A stretch of DNA of 41,135 nucleotides from a bacterium (GTDB lineage: Bacteria > Thermosulfidibacterota > Thermosulfidibacteria > Thermosulfidibacterales > Thermosulfidibacteraceae), in contig JALVKL010000059.1 of assembly GCA_027033775.1 (NCBI GenBank), forward strand, positions 1 to 41,135, given 5' to 3'. The translations under genes were made by a program, and so were the position numbers. Each line of letters starts with the position of its first letter. Within the stretch, counting starts at the first letter, position 1. This document shows, piece by piece, positions 9,632 through 20,130 of this stretch. The notes under the pieces are model-generated. The model did no database searches, was not told the DNA's origin, and worked only from the letters and a program-made list of their open reading frames with translations.

Positions 9632-10333
9632 TTATCTCCATAAACAAGGATGTCCATTGACATAACAAGTTCCCATTGAGGGATACTCCCAATCATACCA
9701 ATACACATCCCAGCCCCATCTGTTGATGGCTTTCAAAATTATCCAGCCCTGACATTTATTGATATTAGCCTCTTTACAAGGATTGCTAATAAAATTAGCA
9801 ACGAAACAGTTATAATTATTTTCATACTTACATCTCAACGCTTCTGAGAAGGAACTAACATTCTTATTCTCGTTATTCAAAATATTCCAGCTATTTTCCT
9901 TATAACTCGTTGATATCAGCCACCCAACATTCTTAATCTCATAGTCAAATATATAACCAGCATAGCAGGCATCAATCACAGCCACTTTAGCATCCAACTC
10001 TTCAGCTAAGTCTTCCCAGTCATAAATAACCTGAGTCTCCCAACCTTCTGATGTATTATCAGAATGTGTAAGAAAAAGTCCTTTAGGACAACCTTCTCCA
10101 ACAATAAACAAATAATCTACTGTTTTAAAAGGTAATACCAGATAACCACTAAAAGGTCTTAGTTCACAATCTTCATGAAAAACACTCTTCATAAAATCAG
10201 CATATTGCTGACAGGTTGTTCTAAAGAATACTTTGGCAGTATCAGGATTATAGTTCATGTAATAACAAACGCAAGATGCTTTTAGAATAACTGTAGAAAG
10301 TACTATAAATACTGCATAGTACAGTATACGCAT
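9632..10333 (-). CDS. exported caspase-like (clan CD) fold protein, catalytic His position replaced
   Basis: Signal-peptide-like N-terminus; VDYLFIVGEGCPKG (GHG region) and KVAVIDACYAGYIFD (DxCxAG Cys motif), then SSFSEALRC. Confidence 0.5.
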   Translation of the reverse strand: MRILYYAVFIVLSTVILKASCVCYYMNYNPDTAKVFFRTTCQQYADFMKSVFHEDCELRPFSGYLVLPFKTVDYLFIVGEGCPKGLFLTHSDNTSEGWETQVIYDWEDLAEELDAKVAVIDACYAGYIFDYEIKNVGWLISTSYKENSWNILNNENKNVSSFSEALRCKYENNYNCFVANFISNPCKEANINKCQGWIILKAINRWGWDVYWYDWEYPSMGTCYVNGHPCLWR

Positions 10334-10336
10334 CTC

Positions 10337-10780
10337 TTACTCCAAGCTTCTAAGAATGTCTAAAAGTTCTTCCCTTGACGAACATGTTTCTGCCTTATTA
10401 AGCAAACTACTCATACTCTTTAACAAATCAGCCAAGCTGTGTATTGTATTATTCAATAATTCAGAATCAGCATAACCAGCATCAGCTAACTCATAAATTC
10501 CTGACAATGCTTCTTTTTCTTTATCTGTTAATCCCGTAGGTGTAATACCGCTGTTCCTTAATATCTTTGCAAGCAACACAATTCCTTTTGAGTTAGCAGC
10601 AACAAGTTTGTTAAAGTTCCCAACTGTGTCTAAAATACGCTTTCCTATAACCCAATTCAGAGTGTCAATCACAACCTTCTTCAAACCATATACATCTGCA
10701 GGAATCAAATCTCTTCCATCATCAGATGTATTTACATTGGAATACACTACATTACCAATCTTGATAACCTTCAGTTTCAT
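10337..10780 (-). CDS. hypothetical protein
   Basis: 147-aa ORF between fibre and lysis genes. Confidence 0.5.
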   Translation of the reverse strand: MKLKVIKIGNVVYSNVNTSDDGRDLIPADVYGLKKVVIDTLNWVIGKRILDTVGNFNKLVAANSKGIVLLAKILRNSGITPTGLTDKEKEALSGIYELADAGYADSELLNNTIHSLADLLKSMSSLLNKAETCSSREELLDILRSLE

Positions 10781-10801
10781 AGAAATACTCCTCCTTATTA
10801 G

Positions 10802-12694
10802 CTACAAAATTACATTACTTATAACATTACGAGGAACTCCATTACTATCTCGTATAATGTTATAAACTAAATCTTCCCACCCAATTCCCGTTCCGGTATT
10901 GTCTATAACAGTTCCATACACATTATAGCAAATTCCTCTATTAGTAGCCTCAATAAGATAATACTTATCAGAATTAACTTCAACTTCTGCTCCATAATTT
11001 ACAGTCAGTCCTACAAAATCTCCGCCCTGAACACCTCCCTTTACAGCACATGGGTGATTATTTAGGTCAGAAGTGTCGGCTGCAGGAGAAGGGAGTCGTA
11101 TTTTACCTCCAGAAACTTTTGAGTAGAAATGAATGAAGCAAGCCTCCGCATAAAACCCAAAAATTTGTGATGTAGAGTTAACAGTAAAACTTAAAGTAAA
11201 CCCATTCAAGTCTATAACTAACCTTCTAAGAAAAACATAAATATCCTCAGTTATAGAACAATCTGATTTTAGAAAAATCCTTCCATGAAAGCTATCACCT
11301 AAAATGTAACAAGCTTGCTTTACTGTTTTAACAGGACTTACTTCACTGCCATCGTTACTATCATCCCCATTAACTGCATCTACATATACAGTATTATAAG
11401 CCAATAAAGACCGTAATTCTCTACTGCTCTTAAGCGTATATTCCTCATTAAGGACACACAATATCTGATTATCTTTCCCTGTCAAATCTTTGGGCATATC
11501 TGCAAGATGAACAGACTTAGCAGGAATATCCTGAATAACTTCAATAGAAAACCATGAACCAAGTCCAATAGTGCAAGCTGCATCACACAAAGCATACACA
11601 GAGAATTTATCACCAGGTTGCACTTCTATAACAGCTGAATTTATCGTTGAAGTGTAATACCATCCAGAAGGGTATCCGACCTCCTGTCTGGCATAACCAA
11701 CAACTTTATTATCATTGAGCCTTATCTCAAATGCTTTCTTTTCATTATTATTTTCAATGTTTAATAAACAAGATACTCTAACCCTCTTAACTCCTTCAGG
11801 AACAACCAATTCCCCTCCTTGAAGGAAGCCATCTGTATCATACTCAGCAGTATCCCAACTTGTAATTTTAGTCCATGTTGCTGCAGGAAGATTGAATTTT
11901 GAGCTTTGTTTTACAAGAGCTCCTCTAAAAGTATCAATATTAATAACACCAAAACCAATATTGCTATACCCATTCTTATATAATTCTATTATTTGTTCTT
12001 CTTCCAAAATTCCGTTAAACACATCAAAGTCAAAGAAATCTCCCGTAAAGTAAGTAGACCCTCCTGTCAAAGCATTACTAAACAAACATAATGTCTCCCA
12101 TATAGCCGCCTCAGGGGAAGTCCAACTCTCATCAGTATTAGTCTTAACTCCATCAACCCAAACATTAAGAACACTTCCATCTATAGTAATAACAACATCG
12201 TGCTTATTACCATCATTCAGAATAACTCCTGTATCTACATAAGTAGAATAATTGTCCCCAGCCCCTCTCTCAGTGAAGAAATATAACTTTCCAGTTGAAT
12301 CTAACCCAATATCAAAGTTATTACTCTGTGGAGTATCTGTATCGTCTCCTTTACCCATAGCAAAGAACTTCTGGTTTCCTGAATTATAAGAAGTTTTAAA
12401 TTTAAAGTGATAGGTAGCTTTTTCTACAGGAAATCTAACATATTTACAGAAGGCATACATAGTCCCATCAAGGGTAATGCTACCATCTACATTAACAGTA
12501 ACAGCTTTATTAAAATAAGTAAACCCACTACCTACTCTATTAGGCAAATCCCATCCATTACAAGCATTAAAGTTAGCAGAGAACACGCACTCAGGCATCT
12601 TCCTCTTAAATATAGAAGGAGTGTATAGATACTCATCTTCAGCAAGCTGTCTTATATTTCCACCATCCAAAACCAATGGCTTCTTTATAGCCAT
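10802..12694 (-). CDS. tail fibre/receptor-binding protein: LamG/ConA-like domain, jelly-roll-like middle, beta-helix start
   Basis: 630 aa; YHFKFKTS...LDSTGKLYFF...DGNKHDVVITIDGSVLNVWVDGV; VYVDAVNGDDSNDGSEVSPVKTVKQACYIL typical of beta-helix repeats. Confidence 0.65.
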   Translation of the reverse strand: MAIKKPLVLDGGNIRQLAEDEYLYTPSIFKRKMPECVFSANFNACNGWDLPNRVGSGFTYFNKAVTVNVDGSITLDGTMYAFCKYVRFPVEKATYHFKFKTSYNSGNQKFFAMGKGDDTDTPQSNNFDIGLDSTGKLYFFTERGAGDNYSTYVDTGVILNDGNKHDVVITIDGSVLNVWVDGVKTNTDESWTSPEAAIWETLCLFSNALTGGSTYFTGDFFDFDVFNGILEEEQIIELYKNGYSNIGFGVINIDTFRGALVKQSSKFNLPAATWTKITSWDTAEYDTDGFLQGGELVVPEGVKRVRVSCLLNIENNNEKKAFEIRLNDNKVVGYARQEVGYPSGWYYTSTINSAVIEVQPGDKFSVYALCDAACTIGLGSWFSIEVIQDIPAKSVHLADMPKDLTGKDNQILCVLNEEYTLKSSRELRSLLAYNTVYVDAVNGDDSNDGSEVSPVKTVKQACYILGDSFHGRIFLKSDCSITEDIYVFLRRLVIDLNGFTLSFTVNSTSQIFGFYAEACFIHFYSKVSGGKIRLPSPAADTSDLNNHPCAVKGGVQGGDFVGLTVNYGAEVEVNSDKYYLIEATNRGICYNVYGTVIDNTGTGIGWEDLVYNIIRDSNGVPRNVISNVIL

Positions 12695-12717
12695 ATCAAA
12701 AAGTCCTCCTTAAAGTA

Positions 12718-13230
12718 TTAAGCCAATACAATAGGCTCACCAGGATGAAATGATATCTCAGTATCACTAACAGCTTTCCCTAATCTCTGAACAACCTGCC
12801 CAGAACCTGTAGGTGCTGTGGCACTAACTCCGCCTGGAGTTGTAGCTGATAGGTAATAATAACTTCCACCTGATAATCCACTCAACTGAGTATTAGTTCC
12901 TGATAAATAAACAGTAGCATTATTCCCTGCAGTCACAGCAGCCAACACAAATCCATCGGCTGTTTTTCCTTGAGTAGAAGCATCTGCCTTTCTAACTTTC
13001 ACAGTTCCAGAGTCATCAAAGAAATTCACAAAATCACCTGCATTCAAATCCTCATAAGCAGGAACTACTTTTGTATCTTCTCCACTTCCTGTTGGAAGCA
13101 TACTACTATCTAATTTACCTGTAGAATCCAATGCAGGTATCTTACCAGCATCTGCAGCTCCTGTAGATTGCGTAATAGCCTCTTTCTCTTTTAGAACTCC
13201 ACCATCCTGATATAAATACTTATCTGCCAT
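12718..13230 (-). CDS. putative decoration/head-fibre-like protein
   Basis: 170 aa; GKIPALDSTGKLDSSMLPTG and GDFVNFFDDSGTVKVRKADAS...GFVLAAVTAGNNATVYLSG. Confidence 0.45.
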   Translation of the reverse strand: MADKYLYQDGGVLKEKEAITQSTGAADAGKIPALDSTGKLDSSMLPTGSGEDTKVVPAYEDLNAGDFVNFFDDSGTVKVRKADASTQGKTADGFVLAAVTAGNNATVYLSGTNTQLSGLSGGSYYYLSATTPGGVSATAPTGSGQVVQRLGKAVSDTEISFHPGEPIVLA

Positions 13231-13242
13231 TATGTAGACCTC

Positions 13243-13749
13243 CTATAAAAGTTTAATTGGTGGTTTTATTCCCAAAAGTAGCTCATCGCTACTTATAGCA
13301 ATTCCTACTTCTACAATATAGCCTGAAGTTGGAACTGTCGTCATGATAGCTCCATCATCTCCTAAAAAGTATCTACTACCTACAGTTAATCCCCATCCAG
13401 GATTCCTTACAATCCCCTCTTTAACAATCTTAACATTATTACCAGCATTAACACCTGTAATAGACATCCCTATACAAAAAGGATTATCATCCTTATCTGC
13501 ATAAATAGCCTTCCCGTTATTATCAACAGCAAGCATTTTAAAACTAACTATATCATTTAACGCTTCAAGCTCAAAATCCTTCCTTTTTATAATATAATCA
13601 GAACTATCATCCCAAAAAACCTTTATCTCTTTATTCTCAAACCCAACTATCTTAAGATATCCTTCTTCAGTTAAAGGAACAAAACTTTCTGGTTTCTCTT
13701 CTATCTTTAAATACTCTTCAGTCGGTGGACAGCCCCAACTTAAAGCCAT
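13243..13749 (-). CDS. putative decoration/structural protein
   Basis: 168 aa; GLTVGSRYFLGDDGAIMTTVPTSGYIVEVGIAISSDELLLGI. Confidence 0.4.
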   Translation of the reverse strand: MALSWGCPPTEEYLKIEEKPESFVPLTEEGYLKIVGFENKEIKVFWDDSSDYIIKRKDFELEALNDIVSFKMLAVDNNGKAIYADKDDNPFCIGMSITGVNAGNNVKIVKEGIVRNPGWGLTVGSRYFLGDDGAIMTTVPTSGYIVEVGIAISSDELLLGIKPPIKLL

Positions 13750-13769
13750 ATCAGACCTCCAAATATAAA

Positions 13770-13794
13770 GGGCTGGGAACAGAGTTCCCAGCCC
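13770..13794. repeat. dispersed palindrome copy 4, extended GGGCTGGGAAC AGA GTTCCCAGCCC, intergenic terminator-like
   Basis: 11-bp perfect stem between 13749 and 13805. Confidence 0.9.
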
Positions 13795-13804
13795 CTACAT
13801 CATA

Positions 13805-14212
13805 CTATAAAATATTAGTTAAAGTGTAAAACACTTTAACATAAAGTTTCTTGCCAGATGCTGCAGTTCCAGCCGTAGTAAAAGTCGCTTGAATGACTTC
13901 GTCATCATCAAAATTACCTTCTACAGGAACAGAAATTAATTCTTTCTCAGAACCATCCAAACTTACTCCAGTTCCAAATAAATCATCATCAGAACTTACT
14001 CCAACTTTAACAGTTCCCCCTGATGTGTTTCCATCAGTTCCAATCTTTAATCCTACAATCATACAATTAGCTGGAATGTTAACTAACCTTACCACATCTC
14101 CAGATTGAACTGAAGGTAATGTATACTCCCCATAGACACAGAACAAATTCCCTGCGTCTGATGTAAGAGGAGCAACAAATTCATTTGCCTGAGCACTAAT
14201 ATATTCAGCCAT
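13805..14212 (-). CDS. putative capsid decoration protein
   Basis: 135 aa beta-rich protein directly downstream of the capsid gene. Confidence 0.45.
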   Translation of the reverse strand: MAEYISAQANEFVAPLTSDAGNLFCVYGEYTLPSVQSGDVVRLVNIPANCMIVGLKIGTDGNTSGGTVKVGVSSDDDLFGTGVSLDGSEKELISVPVEGNFDDDEVIQATFTTAGTAASGKKLYVKVFYTLTNIL

Positions 14213-14234
14213 TATAAACCTCCTTTATCTAATC

Positions 14235-15347
14235 TTATGTTATATCTACATATAAAGTTATTGTGCCGAATGCTTGGTCATCAAAAGTACATTTCTTAAT
14301 ACCAAGAATAGTTGCTGCATCAACCACAAGTCTATTACCTCTATCTTCTAACTCTTCATGCCAGCTAAAGCTGAATTTACCACCAGCATCACCAAAAGCC
14401 AATACACAAGCTTGAGCACCAAGCACCATACAATGAGCCACCTTCTTACTTCCATAAGTTTTATATGGAACTTTTGAGAATGAATGTAAAATAAATCTTC
14501 CATACTTACCAAGAGAATCTTTGAATAAAGGATTATCCTTTCCTCTAACGTTAGCATGTTTCTGGATTTCTAACCAGCTGTTAGCTGATGCATCCTCTTT
14601 TAACTGTTCAACAGCAGTTGGATGTAATACCACAACATAACATGGTTCTCCATCAACATACACTGGGTTTAATGGATAATCCATTAAAGTCAAGAAAGTT
14701 TCTAATTTATTAAACCAGCTTAATTTTAATGTTGTAGCATTTGAAGGATTAGCTGAATAATTACCACCAGAATCAATTGTAAACTCATGAGCATCATCAT
14801 TAATCTGCAATGGATTACCAGCAAAACCGTTCCAACTTGTAGGTAATACCCATTGTGCTGTTCCTTCACCTCTAATTCCAGCTATATAGCAGGTAATAGC
14901 TTCATCAAAGAATCGAGCAAACCATCTTGTGAGGGCATTCCTTGCTACAAGTCTTAAGTCATGTTTTGTTCTCTTCCTTGTCATTTTACCGCCAGCATCA
15001 ACACCTTTTCTCACTTGGTCAATATGAACTTGGTCTAATAAGAAACTTAACTTAGCTTCTTTCCCTCTTAAAATATCATCTCCATAGACTCCATCCCCTT
15101 TAACATCAGCAATTAAATCATACTGAATCGTATCTCCACTTGTCCTCTCCAAATCTCTAAGGATTTGTATTGGTTTGTTTGGGTCAGTCCCAACTAAAGA
15201 ACCATCCCCGCTTCTAATGAATTCTTGAAGAGCAAACCTTCCTAAGAAGAAACTCTCTCCAATACTTCTCTTCATCAATTGAGCAGAGAAAATTCTTGGG
15301 ACTAACTGTGGATTACCAGTGTTTGCAGGAATTACTGTATTAGCCAT
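14235..15347 (-). CDS. major capsid protein, N4-gp56-like
   Basis: 370 aa; FSAQLMKRSIGESFF...PIQILRDLERTSGDTIQYDLIADVKGDGVYGDDILRGKEAKLSFLLDQVHIDQVRKGVDAGGKMTRKRTKHDLR. Confidence 0.75.
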   Translation of the reverse strand: MANTVIPANTGNPQLVPRIFSAQLMKRSIGESFFLGRFALQEFIRSGDGSLVGTDPNKPIQILRDLERTSGDTIQYDLIADVKGDGVYGDDILRGKEAKLSFLLDQVHIDQVRKGVDAGGKMTRKRTKHDLRLVARNALTRWFARFFDEAITCYIAGIRGEGTAQWVLPTSWNGFAGNPLQINDDAHEFTIDSGGNYSANPSNATTLKLSWFNKLETFLTLMDYPLNPVYVDGEPCYVVVLHPTAVEQLKEDASANSWLEIQKHANVRGKDNPLFKDSLGKYGRFILHSFSKVPYKTYGSKKVAHCMVLGAQACVLAFGDAGGKFSFSWHEELEDRGNRLVVDAATILGIKKCTFDDQAFGTITLYVDIT

Positions 15348-15373
15348 TTCAAAACCTCCTTATTTTTAAGTTT

Positions 15374-16045
15374 TTATATTTGTCCTTCCGCCTCTTTCAT
15401 TAATTTCATTAAAGTATTATCATCCATCTGAGCTACGCTCTGTTCAAATTCAAAAGGGTCTTCATAAGCTTTATTAGATAAAGCTTCAACTGTCAAACTT
15501 CCAGTTCTATTAAGAGAACCACCACCACCTAAATCAGATAGAGATACATCAGTATCCCTAACCTTATCATCTTTTTTCTTTCCACTATCATCTTTACCAG
15601 CATCATCTTTTTTACCTTTACTCATAATCTTCTCCACAAACCCTTTAACCTCTTCAAGATGTTTCTTAAGCTCAGCTGGACTCATCTCAACATAACTATT
15701 ATAACCTTTCTCTTTCAAAAGAGCCAAATCAACTCCCTCAGCCACTTTACTAATATCCTCATCCTTAAATAGCTCTTCATTATCCTTAAGCCATTCCATA
15801 GTCAAACTATCGAGAACCTCTTGTTTCTGTTGCATACTTAACTCTGCAAATTTCTGTTCAAGGAGTTCTCCTTGAAGCTCCATCAAAGCTAATATTCCAG
15901 GAGCCCCTTGCTCTTGTGCCCACTGAGCTCTTTGCTCAGGAGTCATAGCAAGAAGTATCTTTTTAACAGCATTATTAGAAGCTGTATCCTCTTGACCTTT
16001 AGGTACATCAGCATCTTTCACATTATTAACTACACCTTCCATCAT
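15374..16045 (-). CDS. putative scaffold protein
   Basis: 223 aa acidic, Gln/Lys-rich, between portal and capsid genes. Confidence 0.55.
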   Translation of the reverse strand: MMEGVVNNVKDADVPKGQEDTASNNAVKKILLAMTPEQRAQWAQEQGAPGILALMELQGELLEQKFAELSMQQKQEVLDSLTMEWLKDNEELFKDEDISKVAEGVDLALLKEKGYNSYVEMSPAELKKHLEEVKGFVEKIMSKGKKDDAGKDDSGKKKDDKVRDTDVSLSDLGGGGSLNRTGSLTVEALSNKAYEDPFEFEQSVAQMDDNTLMKLMKEAEGQI

Positions 16046-17751
16046 TTACCTCCTTGTTGGTTTCCTCCTTCAGGTGGTTGCTGAGCAACCATTTGTTGGA
16101 GCAGAGCTCCAAATCTTCTCTTCAACTCACTCTTCTGAGGAATATCAAAAGCGTCAATTAAGATGTCTAAAGACATCATTACAAGCTGTGGTGGTAATGG
16201 CTTCAACAGCTCGATGAGCTGTGTTAACTGCTCTTGACGCTCTGTAATTCCACCACCAACTACAGATACAACCACATCTCCTCTCAACTCATTTAAACTA
16301 TTCCTTAATTGAATAGTTCCATCTTCAAGCCTTACAGATTGATTAATTACGATAGCTTCAGGCTCATCACTTAACTGAATCAATCTTTCTCCAGTGTAAT
16401 ATTGAATTGCCAAGCAAAGAGCTTTTTCAGCTAAACTCGTTAAGCCTTCTTCGAAGGCTAAATAAAATTTCTGAATTGGAGTTTGTGATTGTAAAACCCT
16501 CTGCCTAATAGCAGCTGCATTTCTGGCATTAGTAGGCATTCCAAAGAAATCTGGATATATCCCTGATATTGATGACATCTCTTGAGCGGCTTCTTGCATC
16601 AGCTGAAAATGCTGAGCACCTAACTCAAGTTCACTTTCAATCTTTACATCATAGCCCTTATTATACTCCAAATAAGCATCTGGTCGGGCTAACTCTTCCA
16701 TAAACTCATCAGGGTCATCAATTGCTCCTGCCTCTGCCAGAACTCTCTTACTACTTAAATAATGGAGCACTTTGCTCCTTCTCTTATTTATTTCATCTTG
16801 CATATCTTTCAACAATTCAACAATCCCCATAGGATTCCCATCAGAATCCCTAAATGCTATAAATGGAGTATAAGTAAAATCTCCAAAAAGATAAGGAAGC
16901 TCCTTATCTTCAAGTATAAACCCTCCACAAATAATCATCCTTCTTACAATATAAATCTTAGCTCTTATCAATTTCCCTAAGCCATTACTAATAGCACTCC
17001 CATGAATCTCAGGTATATATCTAACCGCCTGATATCCATCCCAAAAACAATCCCTTTCTTCATAATTCTTATATTGCACTTCAATAACAAACACTCTCTT
17101 CCTTCTCTGGTCAAACCATTTCAAATCAGTTCCTGGAATATTTAACAATATCCCTCCAACAAAAGTATCTTTATAAATCTTCTCAACCTCAGGATAAAAC
17201 TGTTTAAAAACATCCAAATCTACCCACTTCCCTCTAATCAAGAACCTTGAATCAGACAAATCAGGTTGTTTAGATTCTGGGTCAAACATAATCTCATCCC
17301 AGGGGATATAATCCATTACAATAGGGTCTCTTGTTAAATCAGCCGAAGCCCTTGCTTCAATCCATCCAACTCCTACGGTAGCTAAATCAGTCAACACTTC
17401 AGCATATTTCCTTCTAACCTTATTTATTTCAAAGATATATCTTATAACTTTAGTAGCAACAGAACTTAGTGTAGCATCGTTTTTTCCTCTTGGAAAAAAC
17501 TTTATCGTTGGTCTTTGTTGCAATAATCTACCAGTTAAATTATTAACTCTACTCCAGATATGATTCACAGTAATAACAGGTTGCCCAACCTCTTTCAATT
17601 TAGCAACTTCCTCAGCTGTCCATTGTCTATTCTCAAAGTAAGCTCTAAAGAGCTTAGCTCTACTCATCCACTCATTCCAACTCTCAGCAGCAGACTCTAT
17701 CCAAAGATAAACATTATTATCTTTCTCTAAGACTTTAGGTTTTCTTGCCAT
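16042..17751 (-). CDS. portal protein, P22-like
   Basis: 569 aa; RAKLFRAYFENRQWT...GQPVITVNHIWSRVNNLTGRLLQQRPTIKFFP; next to TerL/lysozyme and scaffold. Confidence 0.8.
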   Translation of the reverse strand: MARKPKVLEKDNNVYLWIESAAESWNEWMSRAKLFRAYFENRQWTAEEVAKLKEVGQPVITVNHIWSRVNNLTGRLLQQRPTIKFFPRGKNDATLSSVATKVIRYIFEINKVRRKYAEVLTDLATVGVGWIEARASADLTRDPIVMDYIPWDEIMFDPESKQPDLSDSRFLIRGKWVDLDVFKQFYPEVEKIYKDTFVGGILLNIPGTDLKWFDQRRKRVFVIEVQYKNYEERDCFWDGYQAVRYIPEIHGSAISNGLGKLIRAKIYIVRRMIICGGFILEDKELPYLFGDFTYTPFIAFRDSDGNPMGIVELLKDMQDEINKRRSKVLHYLSSKRVLAEAGAIDDPDEFMEELARPDAYLEYNKGYDVKIESELELGAQHFQLMQEAAQEMSSISGIYPDFFGMPTNARNAAAIRQRVLQSQTPIQKFYLAFEEGLTSLAEKALCLAIQYYTGERLIQLSDEPEAIVINQSVRLEDGTIQLRNSLNELRGDVVVSVVGGGITERQEQLTQLIELLKPLPPQLVMMSLDILIDAFDIPQKSELKRRFGALLQQMVAQQPPEGGNQQGGK

Positions 17752-17991
17752 CTAATCACCCTTTGCCAAAAGTATTTTAGCTCTTCCAATAGAAGATGGT
17801 TCTTTTAAATGCTTAGTATTATACTTCTTCCCTTTCTCAGTCAAATCCATCTTATTCTTCTTAAGAATGCCAACATCCTGAAGATGCCCTACAGCTATAG
17901 CCCACGCCCTTTTCCTACTAATCCCTTTCTTAATTAAAGCCGCAACTGTATGTTCTACAATCTCAGGAACATCCCTTCCTCTTCCAGGCAT
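17752..17991 (-). CDS. small hypothetical protein
   Basis: 79 aa; KGISRKRAWAIAVGHLQ. Confidence 0.5.
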   Translation of the reverse strand: MPGRGRDVPEIVEHTVAALIKKGISRKRAWAIAVGHLQDVGILKKNKMDLTEKGKKYNTKHLKEPSSIGRAKILLAKGD

Positions 17992-18013
17992 CTCTTATCT
18001 CCTTTTAAATGTT

Positions 18014-18032
18014 CTGTGAACTCTGTTCACAG
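18014..18032. repeat. dispersed palindrome copy 5, covariant form CTGTGAAC/GTTCACAG
   Basis: Contains TGA stop of the lysozyme gene. Confidence 0.9.
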
Positions 18033-18692
18033 TTTCCTTGAGTTTGCTTTAGCAAGAACTATATTAATAAGCTCTTTTGCTCTATTTCCAGTCTGTTTTC
18101 TCCACAGAGAATTATACATTCCTCTGGCAACAGCCTTATAATCCTTCCTTTTTAATGCTTTTAATGTATCATCAAACTTATCTAATTTATAACCTAAATT
18201 ATAAGCCATATTCCAGAATACTTTATAAATATCATCAGGAACATCTTTTATTCCCCTTCTCTTAAAGATTCTATCTAAAGTCTTCTTTGCTCTTAATAAG
18301 TCCTTTCTAAAAAGAAAATCAGCTTCTGTTCCAGATAAAGTAATCTTCTTTAATATCTCTACAACACTTAATCCTTTATCCCTCAAAGCTTTCCTATAAG
18401 GATTACCTTCTATAATGACTTTATACTCTTCTTTGTCTAAAGGAACATCATCAAGGTTCCTTCCATAACCAATTGTTACCTTTTTATAAACAGAATCCTC
18501 ATAAGGATAAGCTCTAAATCCCTCATGCTCTTTAATCTTAGAAGCAACCTCTCCCATTAACCTATTCAATTTGGTGTCTTTATACATCAATTTAGCCCTT
18601 TGTGTTGAAGAAATTACTTTCTCCTCTGTGGATTCTTCAGAATCACCATAAAATTTATCTAAGAAATTCTTTAGAATTTCTGCTAAATTCAT
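18027..18692 (-). CDS. endolysin, GH24 (T4-type) lysozyme
   Basis: EHEGFRAYPYEDSVYKKVTIGYGRNL (E-D-T catalytic layout) and C-terminal helical region. Confidence 0.8.
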   Translation of the reverse strand: MNLAEILKNFLDKFYGDSEESTEEKVISSTQRAKLMYKDTKLNRLMGEVASKIKEHEGFRAYPYEDSVYKKVTIGYGRNLDDVPLDKEEYKVIIEGNPYRKALRDKGLSVVEILKKITLSGTEADFLFRKDLLRAKKTLDRIFKRRGIKDVPDDIYKVFWNMAYNLGYKLDKFDDTLKALKRKDYKAVARGMYNSLWRKQTGNRAKELINIVLAKANSRKL

Positions 18693-20129
18693 CTATGCTA
18701 CCTTCCATCCAAGACTTCTTCTTGTTCTTTTCTTCCTTTTAGGTTTAGAATAAGGGCGAATTCCAGCATGCGACGGAGTTATGAATGTTGTTAAAACAAG
18801 AGCTTCAGCTCTATCTGGACTCTCAGGCATCTTCTTCTTACTCATAATTTTAACTCTTCCAGTTTCACTATCTAAATACTTAACCATTGTTAACTGATTA
18901 ATCAAAATCTCATCTTTAATTATTTTAAGCATATTAAACTCAAACTGCTCCCTTAATCTCCACCACAACTCATCTCTTAAAAGAGAGAAACTATCCTTAT
19001 TATGTGCAGACCAACCAAAATGAACTCCAAAGACCTTAGTCTTTTTACTATCAAAATAACTTCTTAACCTTTCGGCTAATCCAGAACCATATCCACCAGA
19101 TATATCTATAATCACATAATCAGGATAATTCCCCTCTTTATCATCCTTATTATATTCCTCTATAACCCAATCTAAGATTTCATCTTGCTCAAGAAAAGGT
19201 TTCCCTTTTATATCAAATAAGAACATTGGTGTTCTTTTGGCAAAGCCAATTTCATCTCCTCCCATTCCAGCAGGGTCAATTCCCCAAATTATAGGATGAG
19301 ATATGAATATCTCATCTTTAGAAACAAGGTTTCTATCTATCCATTCTTTAGGAATAAGTTCGTGTTTTCCTCCTCTTGGGAACTCTCCTAAAACCCTGAT
19401 TCTATAAGTATCACTATCCCTACCATACCTATCCCTCATTCTATTAAGCCACTGTTTAGAAACAAGAGGACTATCTTCAGAATTCCAGTGAACTAACTTC
19501 CAACCTTTCCCAAAGGTTGGAACATTAAATACTTTCCAAAAGTATCCTGTAGTTCTGGTAGGGTTTCCTGTTAAGATAACATAGTTATCAGGATTAGTTA
19601 AATAACCTTCAATTGGGAGAAAGACTGGTTCAGGAACACCACTTGCCTCATCTACAAGCACCAAAAGGTGCTTAGCATGGATTCCAGCCAATGTCTCAGC
19701 TTGTTCTTCAGGCGTAGCCTGTAAGTTAATACTTACAGCCCTTGCCCACCAATCCTCCCTACCACCAACTTTAATCCTCTCAGCATGAATGTCAATGAGC
19801 TGCCTAACAAAAAGTTTCCCTTTTCCTACCCAGAATGAAATTTCACTCCATAATATATCTTTAATCTGCCTTTTGGTAGGAGCAGTCGCCACAACCTTTG
19901 ACATTGGTCTGGTTAATAGAAATATAATGGCAAGCCAAGCCAAAACCGCTGACTTACCACAGCCATGACCACTCCTCACAGCATAAGAATTACTATCCCT
20001 CCTTCCAAAAGAATCTAATAACTCTTTCTGTTGAGCAGTTGGCTCAACACCAAACAAATCCCAAACTGCTTTAGCAGGATTATAAATCCACTCTTTTATA
20101 TGATTCTTAATCTCAGGATTAATATCCAT
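18693..20129 (-). CDS. terminase large subunit
   Basis: Walker A-like SGHGCGKSAVLAW, Walker B LLVLVDEASG, nuclease-domain Asp (IIWGIDPAGMGGDEIG). Confidence 0.85.
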   Translation of the reverse strand: MDINPEIKNHIKEWIYNPAKAVWDLFGVEPTAQQKELLDSFGRRDSNSYAVRSGHGCGKSAVLAWLAIIFLLTRPMSKVVATAPTKRQIKDILWSEISFWVGKGKLFVRQLIDIHAERIKVGGREDWWARAVSINLQATPEEQAETLAGIHAKHLLVLVDEASGVPEPVFLPIEGYLTNPDNYVILTGNPTRTTGYFWKVFNVPTFGKGWKLVHWNSEDSPLVSKQWLNRMRDRYGRDSDTYRIRVLGEFPRGGKHELIPKEWIDRNLVSKDEIFISHPIIWGIDPAGMGGDEIGFAKRTPMFLFDIKGKPFLEQDEILDWVIEEYNKDDKEGNYPDYVIIDISGGYGSGLAERLRSYFDSKKTKVFGVHFGWSAHNKDSFSLLRDELWWRLREQFEFNMLKIIKDEILINQLTMVKYLDSETGRVKIMSKKKMPESPDRAEALVLTTFITPSHAGIRPYSKPKRKKRTRRSLGWKVA

Positions 20130-20130
20130 C

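Noticed and set aside
14348-14557. Minus-strand ORF 14348..14557
   Set aside because: Alternative frame inside the capsid gene; no independent support.
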